A stretch of DNA of 64,000 bases from Lachnospiraceae bacterium. Lineage in GTDB: Bacteria; Bacillota; Clostridia; Lachnospirales; Lachnospiraceae. Location of the stretch: NCBI GenBank assembly GCA_031272985.1, contig JAISSU010000029.1:186001-250000 (forward strand), read 5' to 3'. This document shows positions 9,305 to 18,837 of this stretch, one piece after another (within the stretch, counting starts at the first letter, position 1; each line of letters starts with the position of its first letter). The notes below the pieces were generated by a model. It worked only from the letters and a program-made list of their open reading frames with translations, was not told the origin of the DNA and did no database searches. A program made the translations under genes and the position numbers.

Positions 9305-9350
9305 AAATATTATCATTATGATTTGGTTAAGAAAGGAGGCGAGTGTCTTC

Positions 9351-11171
9351 GTGTCCGGCACAAAAAAGCCTGTAACTTTTAAACGATTAAAGAATCAATT
9401 TTTAAGTGTAGTAACGAATCCTTTCAATTTGATTGTATTTATTACCCTCGTGCTGTTGGTAGTTTTGATTGTGATTCCGCTCTTAAGAATGCTTCAAACG
9501 ACATTTACGCTGGCGACTAGTGAGATACGCCGCGTACCCGGCGGAGCGGCCGGTGATTTTACGCTTTATTATTGGACCAGATTATTTGCGTCTGAATTAT
9601 CCGCCACAAAATTATGGAAGCCCTTGGCTAATTCCCTTATGATAGGGGCTGTCACTTCCGTAATAGCGGTACCGCTCGGTGCGGTTTTAGCATGGCTTAT
9701 GGTCAGAAGCGATTTACCCGCAAAAAAAATTATGGGGCTTTTAATCATTGTCCCCTATATGATTCCTTCATGGTGCAAGGCTATGTCATGGCTTGCTATA
9801 TTCAGAAATTCCAGAACCGGTAAACCGGGTCTTTTGGAGGGCTTTGGGCTAATGATACCCGACTGGTTGGCATATGGCCCCGTTGCCATGATCCTTACCA
9901 TGGTTCTGCATTATTACGCTTTCTCATACATAATGGTGTCCTCGGCTTTGCGCTCTGTTAACAGTGAGCTTGAGGAAATGGGAGAGATTCAGGGCGCATC
10001 CAAACTGCAGATTTTAAGAAAGATTACTCTGCCGCTCGTTACCCCTGCCATACTTTCGGCTGCCATCATGGCATTTTCGAAATCCATAGGTACTTACGGT
10101 GTGGCGGCTACACTGGGGCTTAGAGCGGGTTACTTTACATTGTCTACTCAAATGAGAGCGGCTCTTGAAGGTTCGAGCGATACGAATTTAGGATATGTAA
10201 TGGCGCTTCTTTTGATAGTCATGGCATCGGGTACGATTTTTGCGAATCAGAAAATGGTCGGTACCCGAAAATCCTACGAGACTGTGGGAGGTAAGGGTAC
10301 CAGACACACGCCCATTCCCCTCGGGAAAGCTAAATATCCGATATGCGGAGGGCTCATAATATTCCTGGTTATCGCCATGGTATTCCCGACCTTGATACTG
10401 ATAATGGAGACCTTCCAGGTCAATACCGGCGGAGGTTATGCCCTTAGTAATCTCACGACATATTATTGGACCGGTGTAAATGATGTTACCAATCAATCCG
10501 TACATGTACCCGGAATATTCAATAACCCCGAATTTTTGGGCGCTTTGAAAAATACAATATTACTAACTGTTATCACGGCTGTTATTACGGCTCTTTGCGG
10601 TCAAATCCTCGGATATATCAGTGCCCGTGGTCGTAATAAATGGTACGGTAAACTGACAGAGCAGCTCGTTTTTGTTCCTTACCTGATGCCTTCAGTGGCG
10701 TTTTCCGCGATTTACCTTGCCATGTGGAGTAAACCGCATTGGTTTATTCCCTCGTTGTACGGGACATTTGCACTGCTTGTACTCACCAGTGTCGTTAAAC
10801 ACTTCCCGTTTGCGAGCCGTGCAGGTACTGCGAATATGATGCAGATTTCCTCGGAGCTTGAGGAAGCGGCAGAGATTCAGGGCGCGGGATTTTTCAGGAG
10901 AATTACGAGAATTATTATCCCGCTCGCGAAACAGGGCTTCCTTTCCGGTTTTATGCTGGTTTTCATAAGTATCGCAAAGGAATTGGACCTCATAATACTT
11001 TTGATGTCTACCAAAAACCGTACTCTGTCATACCTTGCGTTTACTTTCAGCAAGGACGCGCTTCCGCAGATGGCTGACGCGGTAACAGTCTGCGTTTTAG
11101 CTTTCGTACTTGTATCTTATTGGATAGCTTATAGATTCGGTGGCGCAGATGTCAGCAAGAGCTGGGGTTAG
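9351..11171 (+). CDS. ABC importer permease, two fused membrane domains
   Basis: About 606 residues from GTG 9351, which follows AAAGGAGG (9332-9339); the earlier ATG at 9318 lies ahead of that site and is less likely. Two homologous permease halves are joined, each with its EAA loop that contacts the ATPase (EEMGEIQGASKLQILRKI near 10020 and EEAAEIQGAGFFRRI near 10890). This is the layout of iron/organophosphate-type importers (FbpB/AfuB-like). It forms an importer with the ATPase and binding protein that follow. In the organophosphate context an anionic phosphate ester is a likelier substrate than iron, but that is inference. Confidence 0.88.
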   Translation: MSGTKKPVTFKRLKNQFLSVVTNPFNLIVFITLVLLVVLIVIPLLRMLQTTFTLATSEIRRVPGGAAGDFTLYYWTRLFASELSATKLWKPLANSLMIGAVTSVIAVPLGAVLAWLMVRSDLPAKKIMGLLIIVPYMIPSWCKAMSWLAIFRNSRTGKPGLLEGFGLMIPDWLAYGPVAMILTMVLHYYAFSYIMVSSALRSVNSELEEMGEIQGASKLQILRKITLPLVTPAILSAAIMAFSKSIGTYGVAATLGLRAGYFTLSTQMRAALEGSSDTNLGYVMALLLIVMASGTIFANQKMVGTRKSYETVGGKGTRHTPIPLGKAKYPICGGLIIFLVIAMVFPTLILIMETFQVNTGGGYALSNLTTYYWTGVNDVTNQSVHVPGIFNNPEFLGALKNTILLTVITAVITALCGQILGYISARGRNKWYGKLTEQLVFVPYLMPSVAFSAIYLAMWSKPHWFIPSLYGTFALLVLTSVVKHFPFASRAGTANMMQISSELEEAAEIQGAGFFRRITRIIIPLAKQGFLSGFMLVFISIAKELDLIILLMSTKNRTLSYLAFTFSKDALPQMADAVTVCVLAFVLVSYWIAYRFGGADVSKSWG

Positions 11172-11223
11172 GAATTAATGCAAATTATCCCTGACATAAA
11201 AACACAGAAAGGTATTTGAAAAA

Positions 11224-12372
11224 ATGAGTAAGTTAGTTTTAAGCCATATTGATAAATACTACGGTACAAATCACGTACTTAAGGATCTGAGCCTTGAGAT
11301 TGAAGACGGCGATTTTATGACACTTTTAGGACCGTCAGGCTGCGGGAAGACCACTACATTAAGGGTTATCGCGGGGTTAGAGCGTCCGCAGAATGGGAAT
11401 CTGACTATTGATGATAATGAAATCATTAATTGCGATGACGCGTATTACGCCGAGCCCAGCAAAAGAAATCTTAATCTGGTATTCCAAAGCTATGCACTCT
11501 GGCCGCACATGACGGTTTTTAAGAATATTGCTTTCGGACTTAAGGTAAAGAAAATGGGGACAAAGGAAATCGAAGCTGCTGTTATGAATTCATTGCGGTT
11601 AATGCGTATCGAGGAATTCAAAGATCGTTACCCCAATGAGCTCTCCGGCGGTCAGCAGCAGCGTGTTGCCATAGCCAGAGCAATTGCGTCCGACCCGAAG
11701 TTATTGCTTCTCGACGAACCACTTTCTAATCTGGACGCAAAGCTTCGTATAGACATGCGCTCCGAATTAAAACGTTTGCATAAAGAAATGGGTACAACGA
11801 TTATTTATGTAACGCATGATCAGGTAGAAGCGCTTACGATGTCCACAAAGATTGCCCTCTTTAGAGATGGGAGACTCGTTCAAGTCGCAAAGCCGATAGA
11901 ATTTTACATGAATCCCGTTGATTTAAAATCCGCTGATTTCATCGGAAATCCGAGAATCAATTTTATCGACGCGGTTGCCGAGCTTAAAGAAGAAGGACTA
12001 AAGGTGAGTTCCGAACTTGGAACCAATGTATTTCCAAAGGATCAGCTTACTGATGAGACTTTGCCGACAGGTGAGTTTAAAGCTGTTATCGGGCTTCGTC
12101 CTGAGCAGATACATGTTCAAAAAGAACCCGCGCCGGGTCTTATTCCGGCGAAGATTTACGCTTCTCAGCCCGCGGGCTCAGAGACTCTCGTTACAGTGAG
12201 CGTAGGAGCGTTAAATATCCTCGCAAAGGAAATCGGGATACTGGATTACGTTATTAATGAACCGGTTTATTTAAGGATAAATCCGAACAAGCTAAACGTA
12301 TATAATTACGAATCAGAACGCCTGATTAAGCGTGTAATTTCAAAGAAATTAAACGACGAAAATGACGACTGA
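11224..12372 (+). CDS. ABC importer ATPase (MalK/UgpC-like)
   Basis: 382 residues. Walker A is GPSGCGKTT, the signature motif LSGGQQQR, Walker B LLLLDEPLSNLD, and the H-loop VTHDQ. After residue 240 there is a TOBE-type C-terminal regulatory domain (VIGLRPEQIHV). It energises import through the fused permease just upstream (52-base gap). The ribosome binding site (AAAGG) is ordinary. Substrate class cannot be read from the ATPase. Confidence 0.92.
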   Translation: MSKLVLSHIDKYYGTNHVLKDLSLEIEDGDFMTLLGPSGCGKTTTLRVIAGLERPQNGNLTIDDNEIINCDDAYYAEPSKRNLNLVFQSYALWPHMTVFKNIAFGLKVKKMGTKEIEAAVMNSLRLMRIEEFKDRYPNELSGGQQQRVAIARAIASDPKLLLLDEPLSNLDAKLRIDMRSELKRLHKEMGTTIIYVTHDQVEALTMSTKIALFRDGRLVQVAKPIEFYMNPVDLKSADFIGNPRINFIDAVAELKEEGLKVSSELGTNVFPKDQLTDETLPTGEFKAVIGLRPEQIHVQKEPAPGLIPAKIYASQPAGSETLVTVSVGALNILAKEIGILDYVINEPVYLRINPNKLNVYNYESERLIKRVISKKLNDENDD

Positions 12373-12392
12373 TTAAGTTTAGTGGAAGGGGT

Positions 12393-12411
12393 GTCGGGGG
12401 ATATCCCTGAC
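12393..12411. repeat. GTCGGGG-type palindrome between ATPase and binding-protein genes
   Basis: GTCGGGGGATATCCCTGAC forms a short hairpin with a G-U pair. It is a member of a small palindrome family also found at 22919, 51975 and 52038. It lacks a T run and is probably not a full terminator within the operon. Confidence 0.5.
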
Positions 12412-12454
12412 TTAAAAGATATAACTTATTAAAATGAAAATGAAGGAGGCTATT

Positions 12455-13708
12455 ATGAAAAAAGCAATTAGTGTTATTCTGGCTGTAATCTTATGCGCGA
12501 CTTTGTTCGCAGCCTGCCAGAAAAAGGAAACACCGGTGGCAGATGTTCCGGGCGATTCCGACGGAGTCAGCGGAGAAAACGCCACAGCGGCGAACGACGA
12601 CTCATGGAATGACATGACCGACGAAGAATTGTATGAATTGGCGAAAGCCGAGGGCGGGGAGATTAATGTATACACTATTTCCAGCCGTATGCAGACTACC
12701 TGCGATTCCTTTAATGAAGTCTATCCGGGACTTAATGCGGTAGCTACGAATTTAGACCAGACCGAGGCGACTGCTAAAATCCGCACAGAGGCGGAGAGCG
12801 GCAATATCACCGCTGATGTTCTGCAGTGCAAGGATGGCGCAGGCGAAATCTACTACGATTTCTATCCCTTAGGTTACCTTGAGACATTTTATCCCTCGGA
12901 TATCTGCTCACACATTTCTCCGGAGCTATTAAAGTACGGTATGCCTTTCTACACAGGACTTAATTTCTGGTATTACAATACCGATCAGTACCCTGATGGG
13001 GCACCCGTAGATAATTGGTGGCAGATAATCGAAAAGGACGACGCGGGAAATAATAAATTCAACATCATCTGCGCGAATGTTGGATCCGATGATACCTATA
13101 TCACATTCTATGCCAATGTTATTCTCAATGCCGATAAATTCGCGGAAGCATACGAAGAGCTTTACGGAGAGCCGATTGAGTACACCTATGACGCTTCAAA
13201 GCTCCCGAATATTCCTGAGAATAACGCAGGCTATGAGTTCCTTTACAGACTCAGCCAATGCAAACTCACCTTCATCAGTGATGGCGATGACATCTGCGAC
13301 GCGGTTCAGGGCTCATCCGTTCCGACATTGGGACTTTCCTCAGCAGGTAAAATCACTAATCGTGATGACAATGGCTGGCCGATTGCATGGGTGACTAAGC
13401 TTGCTCCCTTCCCGAACATGATGAACACCAATTACCTTTATGTAGTTAAAGGAACGGACAATCCCGCTGGCGCAAGACTCTTTATTCGCTACCTTATGGG
13501 CGGTGCCGATGGCACAGGCGATGGATTTAAGCCTTTCACCAAAGAAGGAAACTGGTCTATCCGCGATGACGTTACCAATGAAAAGAATCCGTTTGATTTA
13601 GCCGAATCAGGAGCAGTGAGCGGAGATATGGAACAAATCCACGAGATCTTCCTTGATGTAAAGGATTTCTGGGATTATTGGTTAGGTACTTCACCTTATA
13701 CCAAATAA
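12455..13708 (+). CDS. ABC importer substrate-binding lipoprotein
   Basis: 417 residues from ATG 12455, which follows AAGGAGG. Signal peptide with lipobox FAAC (Cys21), then a Glu/Asp-rich linker and an extracellular solute-binding fold beginning GEINVYTISSRMQ. The sequence resembles the AfuA/FbpA-type (COG1840-like) binding proteins. Some members of that group bind iron; others bind hexose phosphates or phosphonates, as known for AfuA. Conserved aromatic positions (FYTGLNFWYYNTD) line the usual cleft. The enzymes sharing its operator motif are nearly all phosphoesterases, so a sugar phosphate or phosphodiester ligand is proposed. The exact ligand is unknown. Confidence 0.88.
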   Translation: MKKAISVILAVILCATLFAACQKKETPVADVPGDSDGVSGENATAANDDSWNDMTDEELYELAKAEGGEINVYTISSRMQTTCDSFNEVYPGLNAVATNLDQTEATAKIRTEAESGNITADVLQCKDGAGEIYYDFYPLGYLETFYPSDICSHISPELLKYGMPFYTGLNFWYYNTDQYPDGAPVDNWWQIIEKDDAGNNKFNIICANVGSDDTYITFYANVILNADKFAEAYEELYGEPIEYTYDASKLPNIPENNAGYEFLYRLSQCKLTFISDGDDICDAVQGSSVPTLGLSSAGKITNRDDNGWPIAWVTKLAPFPNMMNTNYLYVVKGTDNPAGARLFIRYLMGGADGTGDGFKPFTKEGNWSIRDDVTNEKNPFDLAESGAVSGDMEQIHEIFLDVKDFWDYWLGTSPYTK

Positions 13709-13720
13709 AGACTATAATGT

Positions 13721-13751
13721 AACGATGGGGCGGGGATTTCGCCCCATTGTT
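13721..13751 (+). terminator. hairpin after the binding-protein gene
   Basis: AACGATGGGGCG pairs with CGCCCCATTGTT, twelve pairs with one G-U and a 7-base loop. The tail ACTAATTGT has few Us, so it may cut expression of the following gene rather than stop it fully. Confidence 0.6.
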
Positions 13752-13758
13752 ACTAATT

Positions 13759-13770
13759 GTGTACACGTGA
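13759..13770. promoter_or_regulatory. weak operator-like site
   Basis: GTGTACACGTGA contains ACGTGTAC in reverse complement, the same core as the operators at 14302 and 25817. It sits just before the small membrane protein gene. No clear promoter accompanies it, so functional assignment is weak. Confidence 0.25.
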
Positions 13771-13782
13771 AAGGTTTTAACT

Positions 13783-14292
13783 ATGGATAAGAAAAAGCGA
13801 TCTGATGCGTTCTGGAATATTTTTCTATTTACGGAAAACGGAAAACCCAAAAGCACATTATTGATTTACAGTTTCTGCTTCTGCATTTTTGCAATCGCAG
13901 TCTATGTTCTGTGTTTTTTGCTCATAATGGAGCCTCTCGACAATGTTTTTAACGGGATGGAAAATAAATGGCCGGTTTGGGTCATAAGCCTCATTGAAAG
14001 CGCCGTGCCTTCGGTTGCGGGAACGCTTTTCATTTGCATTTTCTTTTTTGTATTTAAAGAAAAAAGGATTGTACCGATTTCCTATCTTTGGCTAAGCGTA
14101 CTCGCAGTGTTTATATCAATATATGTTCTTGTGACGACGGCTGATGAAGCAAGGGATATCATGCTTGCCTTAGTTGAATGGTATTTTATTCCGCCTGTGA
14201 TTCTGGGGATAATTGCTTCATTTTCTCTTTATTTCAGGCATAAAAAGAAACATCCTCCCATGCCCGAAATTGAGAGCTGGAGGCATGTATAA
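13783..14292 (+). CDS. small multi-span membrane protein, unknown
   Basis: 169 residues with four likely membrane spans (around 24-47, 68-90, 97-116 and 131-150) and a His/Lys-rich cytoplasmic tail (RHKKKHPPMPE). I recognise no family. It follows the importer operon after a hairpin and is flanked by two operator-like sites (13759 and 14302), so it may share the regulon. AAAGG upstream of the ATG serves as ribosome binding site. Confidence 0.65.
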   Translation: MDKKKRSDAFWNIFLFTENGKPKSTLLIYSFCFCIFAIAVYVLCFLLIMEPLDNVFNGMENKWPVWVISLIESAVPSVAGTLFICIFFFVFKEKRIVPISYLWLSVLAVFISIYVLVTTADEARDIMLALVEWYFIPPVILGIIASFSLYFRHKKKHPPMPEIESWRHV

Positions 14293-14301
14293 CATTTCTT
14301 A

Positions 14302-14315
14302 TGCAAACGTGTACG
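14302..14315. promoter_or_regulatory. operator-like site before the MgtC-like gene
   Basis: TGCAAACGTGTACG shares AAACGTGTACG exactly with the reverse complement of the site at 25817. The nearby promoter is weak (TATTAT at 14346-14351), so the site would lie upstream of it. Confidence 0.4.
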
Positions 14316-14398
14316 AAAGTTAATGACGAGAGCGAATTTTTGATGTATTATATATTTAGATGTGGGAAACATTGAGTAAATTCAGGAGGTGAAGAGTA

Positions 14399-15094
14399 TT
14401 GTTAAGTATTTTTGACGGTATTCGTGATGTATCAATATTGTCAATATGTATCAGACTTTTATTAGCCGCTGTTACAGGCGGATTGCTCGGAATGGAGCGT
14501 GAAAAGAAAAATCGCCCGGCAGGCTTCAGGACGTATATGCTGGTCAGTGTGGGCGCTTGTATAGTAATGATTACCAATCAATTTGTTTTTCAGTATTTTG
14601 GTTCTACTGTCACAGACCCCACACGTATGGGAGCACAGGTTATTAACGGCATTGGTTTCTTAGGAGCAGGGACCATTGTGATGACGGGGAAAAATAAAAT
14701 AAAAGGGATTACGACTGCGGCAGGGCTTTGGACTGTTGCCTGCAGCGGTTTAGCCATAGGGATCGGCTTTTACGAGGTGGTTATTCTGGGGACGATTTGT
14801 CTCTTTCTCATTATGACCGGAATGCAAAGACTTGATAAACGCATACGTTTACGCGCCAAATACATTGACCTCTATATCGAATATAAGGGAACCGGAGATT
14901 TTTCGCAATTTATCGAATATGCCAGAGATCATCAGATTTCGGTAGCTGATTTGCAGATGCAAAGAAATAAGCTCGGTGATGATAAAACGCTTACGATTCT
15001 GCTTACCGCGACCAGCGCATTTAAATTGTCGCATCAGGAAGTGATTTCCAGACTCGGTGAAGCTCCGGGAGTGGAATTTATTGAGGAGATCTGA
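14399..15094 (+). CDS. MgtC/SapB-family membrane protein
   Basis: 231 residues from a TTG start with AGGAGGT nine bases upstream. The N-terminal half has the MgtC hallmark GGLLGMEREKKNRPAGFRT and a buried GAQVINGIGFLGAGTI segment within four to five membrane spans; the C-terminal third is a soluble ACT-like domain. In other bacteria MgtC proteins modulate ATP synthase, phosphate uptake and Mg2+ adaptation. That is a tempting link to a phosphate-ester regulon but not proof. It is followed 46 bases later by the ABC exporter pair. Confidence 0.85.
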   Translation: MLSIFDGIRDVSILSICIRLLLAAVTGGLLGMEREKKNRPAGFRTYMLVSVGACIVMITNQFVFQYFGSTVTDPTRMGAQVINGIGFLGAGTIVMTGKNKIKGITTAAGLWTVACSGLAIGIGFYEVVILGTICLFLIMTGMQRLDKRIRLRAKYIDLYIEYKGTGDFSQFIEYARDHQISVADLQMQRNKLGDDKTLTILLTATSAFKLSHQEVISRLGEAPGVEFIEEI

Positions 15095-15140
15095 CATAAA
15101 ATAATTTTTAAGTCTATTGAATAAGCAGCGGAGGTTCTTC

Positions 15141-16964
15141 GTGGGAGTCATCGGAAAATACCTCAAACCCTACACTAAACAGGTTGCATTGGGTGTGACC
15201 ATTAAATTTGCGGGAGCGATGTTTGATCTGGTGATTCCTTTTTTATTGGGATACATAGTGGACACCGCTATGCCGCAAGGAAGCAAAGTAGTGCTTAAAA
15301 GCGGAATCTGGATGCTTCTTTGCAGCATAGGCGCTTGGGTTTGTAATGTCATTGCAAATAAAATTGCTGTCACAAATACCTGTAAAATGACCCGTGACTT
15401 AAGACTTTCCCTGTTCAAACATATAACTGCTATTCCTTCATATGAGAGAAGCCGCATAAGCACGTCCTCGCTCGTTTCGAGACTCACAAATGACACATAT
15501 AATGTCTATACCTTCGTTGACAAAATTCAGCGCGTGGGCATAAGGGCTCCCCTACTGATAATAGGCGGACTCATATTCACCGCGGCCATTGAGCCGTGGC
15601 TCGCATTAATTCAGCTCATCATCGTGCCTCTGATGGGATTAACCGCGTGGCTGGTGCTACGCCATTCCTTCCCTCTTTTTATAAACGTCCAGCAAAGAGT
15701 GGATTCACTCGTTCGAACACTACGTGAAAATGCGGCCGGCACCCGCGTGATTAGGGCATTATCGAGGACGGAATATGAAAAAGAGCGCTTCGAAAAGGTG
15801 AATTTCGGGGTCAGGAACGCGGAGGTAAAGGCAGGAAAGGTAATGTCTCTTACTAATTCTGTCATGCCGCTGTTTCTGAATACAGGTCTGATAATGGTTC
15901 TGTTAATCGGGGCATACAGGATAAATGCCGGTGACTCGAAACCGGGTGTTATCATAGCATTTCTTTCATATTTTACAATCATTTTAAGCGCAGTCATGTC
16001 AATAATGAAAATATTCATATCTTGGTCGAAGGGTAATGCTTCCGCAAAGCGAATAAAAGAAGTATTTGATATTGCTACGGAAGGAAGTATAGAGCCCGGC
16101 GTGAATGCCTCTGAGCCCATAAATACTGAAAATGGCGTTAATTCAAGCACGGACGAGATTTTGAGGTTTGAAGGGATAACCTTTTCATATATGCATATTA
16201 ATCCGCAGCCTTTTTCCGGTAATGTTTCAGAAAAAGTCTCAGAAAATGTTGATAGCAATAAAAACGAGCTGATAAACGCCGTTGAAAACATCTCATTTAG
16301 TCTGAATAAAGGGGAGACACTCGGAATATTAGGTCCGACCGGTTCCGGGAAATCCACTTTACTCCAATTAGCCTTAAGATTTCTGATTCCGGATAAAGGC
16401 CATATCTATTTAAACGGAACTGATATTGCAGGCATGAATGTCGCCAAATTACGCTCTTACTTTGGAGTTGTTTTCCAAAATGACGCATTGTTATCCGGTA
16501 CGGTTAAAGACAATATCTCTTTCTTTCGAAATCTCCCTTTTTCCGATATTGTTTCCGCTGCCAAAGATGCCCAGATCGCGGACTTTATTGAGACGCTACC
16601 CGAAAAATACGAGGCGAGGCTCGATATCAGGGGCGCGAATTTCAGCGGTGGCCAAAAGCAGCGTATTTTGATTGCGAGAGCTTTGGCGGCAAAGCCGCAG
16701 ATACTCTTATTTGATGATGCGGAAAGTGCATTGGATTACGAGACCGACAGAAAGCTAAGATTGGCACTTAAAGAAAATTACCCAGACTTGACGCTGATTG
16801 TCATTGCTAGTAGGATCAGCGCATTGGCGCACGCCAATAAAATCCTGATTATACGTGAAGGAAAAATCCTCGATTCCGGGACGCATGGCGAGCTTGTAAA
16901 GCGGTGTGAATACTACAAAAGACTCGTCGAAATACAGATGGGAAGTGAGGTGAACGCCTCATGA
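15141..16964 (+). CDS. ABC exporter half with degenerate ATPase site
   Basis: 607 residues from GTG 15141, six bases after GGAGG; the upstream TTG at 15117 lies before that site. Six membrane spans then an ATPase. Walker A GPTGSGKST and signature FSGGQKQR are normal. Walker B reads ILLFDDAESALD, with Asp in place of the catalytic Glu, and the H-loop reads IASRIS, with Ser in place of His. It is therefore the catalytically weak half of a heterodimer, as known for TM287/288- and BmrCD-type exporters. An Asn/Glu-rich insert lies before the ATPase (about residues 335-385). Its stop overlaps the partner's ATG by 4 bp. Confidence 0.9.
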   Translation: MGVIGKYLKPYTKQVALGVTIKFAGAMFDLVIPFLLGYIVDTAMPQGSKVVLKSGIWMLLCSIGAWVCNVIANKIAVTNTCKMTRDLRLSLFKHITAIPSYERSRISTSSLVSRLTNDTYNVYTFVDKIQRVGIRAPLLIIGGLIFTAAIEPWLALIQLIIVPLMGLTAWLVLRHSFPLFINVQQRVDSLVRTLRENAAGTRVIRALSRTEYEKERFEKVNFGVRNAEVKAGKVMSLTNSVMPLFLNTGLIMVLLIGAYRINAGDSKPGVIIAFLSYFTIILSAVMSIMKIFISWSKGNASAKRIKEVFDIATEGSIEPGVNASEPINTENGVNSSTDEILRFEGITFSYMHINPQPFSGNVSEKVSENVDSNKNELINAVENISFSLNKGETLGILGPTGSGKSTLLQLALRFLIPDKGHIYLNGTDIAGMNVAKLRSYFGVVFQNDALLSGTVKDNISFFRNLPFSDIVSAAKDAQIADFIETLPEKYEARLDIRGANFSGGQKQRILIARALAAKPQILLFDDAESALDYETDRKLRLALKENYPDLTLIVIASRISALAHANKILIIREGKILDSGTHGELVKRCEYYKRLVEIQMGSEVNAS

Positions 16965-18727
16965 GTAAGAGCCCTGAAAAAAAGAAGGGAGTAATCTACG
17001 TCCTTTTAAGGTTATGGAAATATTTGGTTCCTGTTTGGCCGTTACTTCTTGTGTGCGTCATCATGCTGATTTGCTCGAATCTTCTGGATCTTGCGGTCCC
17101 GTTTTTATCCGGAAAAATCATAGATGCGATTGGCGAAAATATTGGCGCGGTTGATTTTAAAGAAGTGTTCAGGCTATTGGGCTTTATGGCGGGTTGTGTC
17201 ATTGTCTCTTCGGCAATGTCATACTTGCTTTCTCTCGGATTAATAAGGCTTGGTCAAGAGGTTTCATATGCCTTGCGAAAGGATATTTTTGAGAGATTGA
17301 GTAAATTACCGGTTTCATTCTTTGACAGACATCCGGTAGGCGACATAATCAGTCGGGTTTGCTATGATGTCGACACGATTAATACGACTTTTTCGACAGA
17401 TTTGATGCAGGTGTGCGCGAGCTTTATTACTGTGGCGGGATCATTATGCATGCTTATTTTCCTGTCTCCGCTTCTTTCTGTCATTATTGTAGCTGCATTA
17501 ACTGTCAGTATTCCATTCACGAATTGGCAGATTAGAAGGATTCATCCGCTGTTTAAAAAGCGTTCGGCGAAATTGGGGGAGCAAAACGGTGTGGCTGAGG
17601 AGAGTATCACCGCAATGAACACGGTGGCGGCTTTCAGGGTAGAGGAGCCGGTAATAGCTCGCTATGAAGAGAAAAATATTGAGGCGATAGAAGCTTATAA
17701 TGAAGCCGAGGCAAAATCACGCATTATGGGACCTACGGTCAATTTCATCAATAATATGGCGCTTTCGGCAGGCAGTATTTTGGGGGCGATCCTTTGCATA
17801 AACGGGAAAATGTCTCTCGGCGGCGTCTCGTCATTTGTGCTTTATTCGCGCAAATATGCGGGACCTATTCGGGAAATTGCCAATATTATCAGTGACTTGC
17901 AGACCTCGGTTGCGGCGGCACAGAGAGTATTTTCCCTGATGGACGAATTGCCTGAGGCACCTGATTGCGATGAGGCTTTAGGCTATCCGGATGGTATTTA
18001 CGGAGAGGTAAAGGCCGAAGGTGTCACTTTCGCATACGAGCCGGGGACCGATATCCTAAAAGACTTTAATATGGATGTCCCTGCGGGGAGCGTCGCCGCG
18101 ATTGTCGGGACGACAGGAGCCGGGAAGACTACGATAGTAAATCTGCTTATGCGTTTCTATGAGGCCGAAAAAGGAAAGATTTCCATTAGGGATACAGATA
18201 TTCGCCATGTTTTCAAAAATGATTTGCGTCGCTCGTTTGCGATGGTACTGCAGGACGCCTGGCTTTTTTCAGGGAGTATTTATGATAATATTGCCTACGG
18301 CAATCATAACGCCACGATGGAAGATGTGGTGGCAGCGGCTAAAGCAGCGCATATTCACAGGTTTATTCTTTCACTTCCCGATGGCTATCAGACTCAAATC
18401 GGCGATGACTCTTCCAATATTTCAAAGGGTCAGAAACAGCTGATTACAATAGCGAGGGCGTGGCTTACCGAAACGCATATGCTGATACTTGACGAGGCTA
18501 CGTCGAATGTGGATACAGATACGGAGCGGGAAATAACTATTGCCATGCGTAAACTCATGCAAGGGAAAACCTGCTTCGTTATAGCACACAGGCTCTCCAC
18601 TATTCAAAACGCGGACATAATAATGGTATTGGATAAAGGAAAAATAGCAGAAAAGGGCACACACAGTGAATTGATGAGGGCTAAGGGACTTTATTACAAC
18701 CTCTATGCGGCGCAGTTTCGCAATTAA
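16961..18727 (+). CDS. ABC exporter half with intact catalytic site
   Basis: 588 residues, six membrane spans plus an ATPase. Walker A is GTTGAGKTT, Walker B LILDEATSNVD and H-loop IAHRLS are canonical. The signature is ISKGQKQL instead of LSGGQ. Paired with the preceding gene this gives one working and one degenerate nucleotide site, the normal pattern for heterodimeric type IV exporters. Substrate (drug, peptide or lipid) is unknown. Translation is coupled through the ATGA overlap. It ends the unit that begins with the MgtC-like gene. Confidence 0.92.
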   Translation: MSKSPEKKKGVIYVLLRLWKYLVPVWPLLLVCVIMLICSNLLDLAVPFLSGKIIDAIGENIGAVDFKEVFRLLGFMAGCVIVSSAMSYLLSLGLIRLGQEVSYALRKDIFERLSKLPVSFFDRHPVGDIISRVCYDVDTINTTFSTDLMQVCASFITVAGSLCMLIFLSPLLSVIIVAALTVSIPFTNWQIRRIHPLFKKRSAKLGEQNGVAEESITAMNTVAAFRVEEPVIARYEEKNIEAIEAYNEAEAKSRIMGPTVNFINNMALSAGSILGAILCINGKMSLGGVSSFVLYSRKYAGPIREIANIISDLQTSVAAAQRVFSLMDELPEAPDCDEALGYPDGIYGEVKAEGVTFAYEPGTDILKDFNMDVPAGSVAAIVGTTGAGKTTIVNLLMRFYEAEKGKISIRDTDIRHVFKNDLRRSFAMVLQDAWLFSGSIYDNIAYGNHNATMEDVVAAAKAAHIHRFILSLPDGYQTQIGDDSSNISKGQKQLITIARAWLTETHMLILDEATSNVDTDTEREITIAMRKLMQGKTCFVIAHRLSTIQNADIIMVLDKGKIAEKGTHSELMRAKGLYYNLYAAQFRN

Positions 18728-18761
18728 ATAAAAACTGTAATAAGAAAATTCATTTTTTACG

Positions 18762-18790
18762 TTGCCTTTTGGTCATCCCTTGTGTATAAT
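18762..18790 (+). promoter_or_regulatory. promoter of the HAD-iPGM operon
   Basis: TTGCCT (18762-18767), 17 bases, TATAAT (18785-18790). Confidence 0.75.
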
Positions 18791-18793
18791 GAG

Positions 18794-18815
18794 TTTACGA
18801 AAACGTTTGCGTAAA
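18794..18815. promoter_or_regulatory. best LacI-type operator in the window
   Basis: A 22-bp nearly perfect palindrome. The arms are TTTACG and CGTAAA, separated by AAAACGTTTG, and only one symmetric base pair breaks the dyad. It starts 3 bases after the -10 box and overlaps the expected transcription start, so bound repressor would block initiation. It defines the fullest version of the regulon motif. Confidence 0.8.
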
Positions 18816-18837
18816 TGGAAACAGGAGGTCATTGACG

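Larger units (their letters stand above)
8932..9350. other. long upstream region of the ABC importer operon
   Basis: AT-rich intergenic region. It holds a weak terminator-like hairpin after the glucosaminidase gene (AAGCC 8959-8963 with GGCTT 8969-8973, then ATTTGTTTGT), a perfect palindrome CGTAAATTTACG (9009-9020), an operator-like site near 9036 and the importer promoter. I see no gene in it on either strand. Confidence 0.6.

Noticed and set aside
9137-9361. Small minus-strand gene upstream of the importer
   Set aside because: Overlaps the importer promoter and operator, AT-rich composition, no ribosome binding site.
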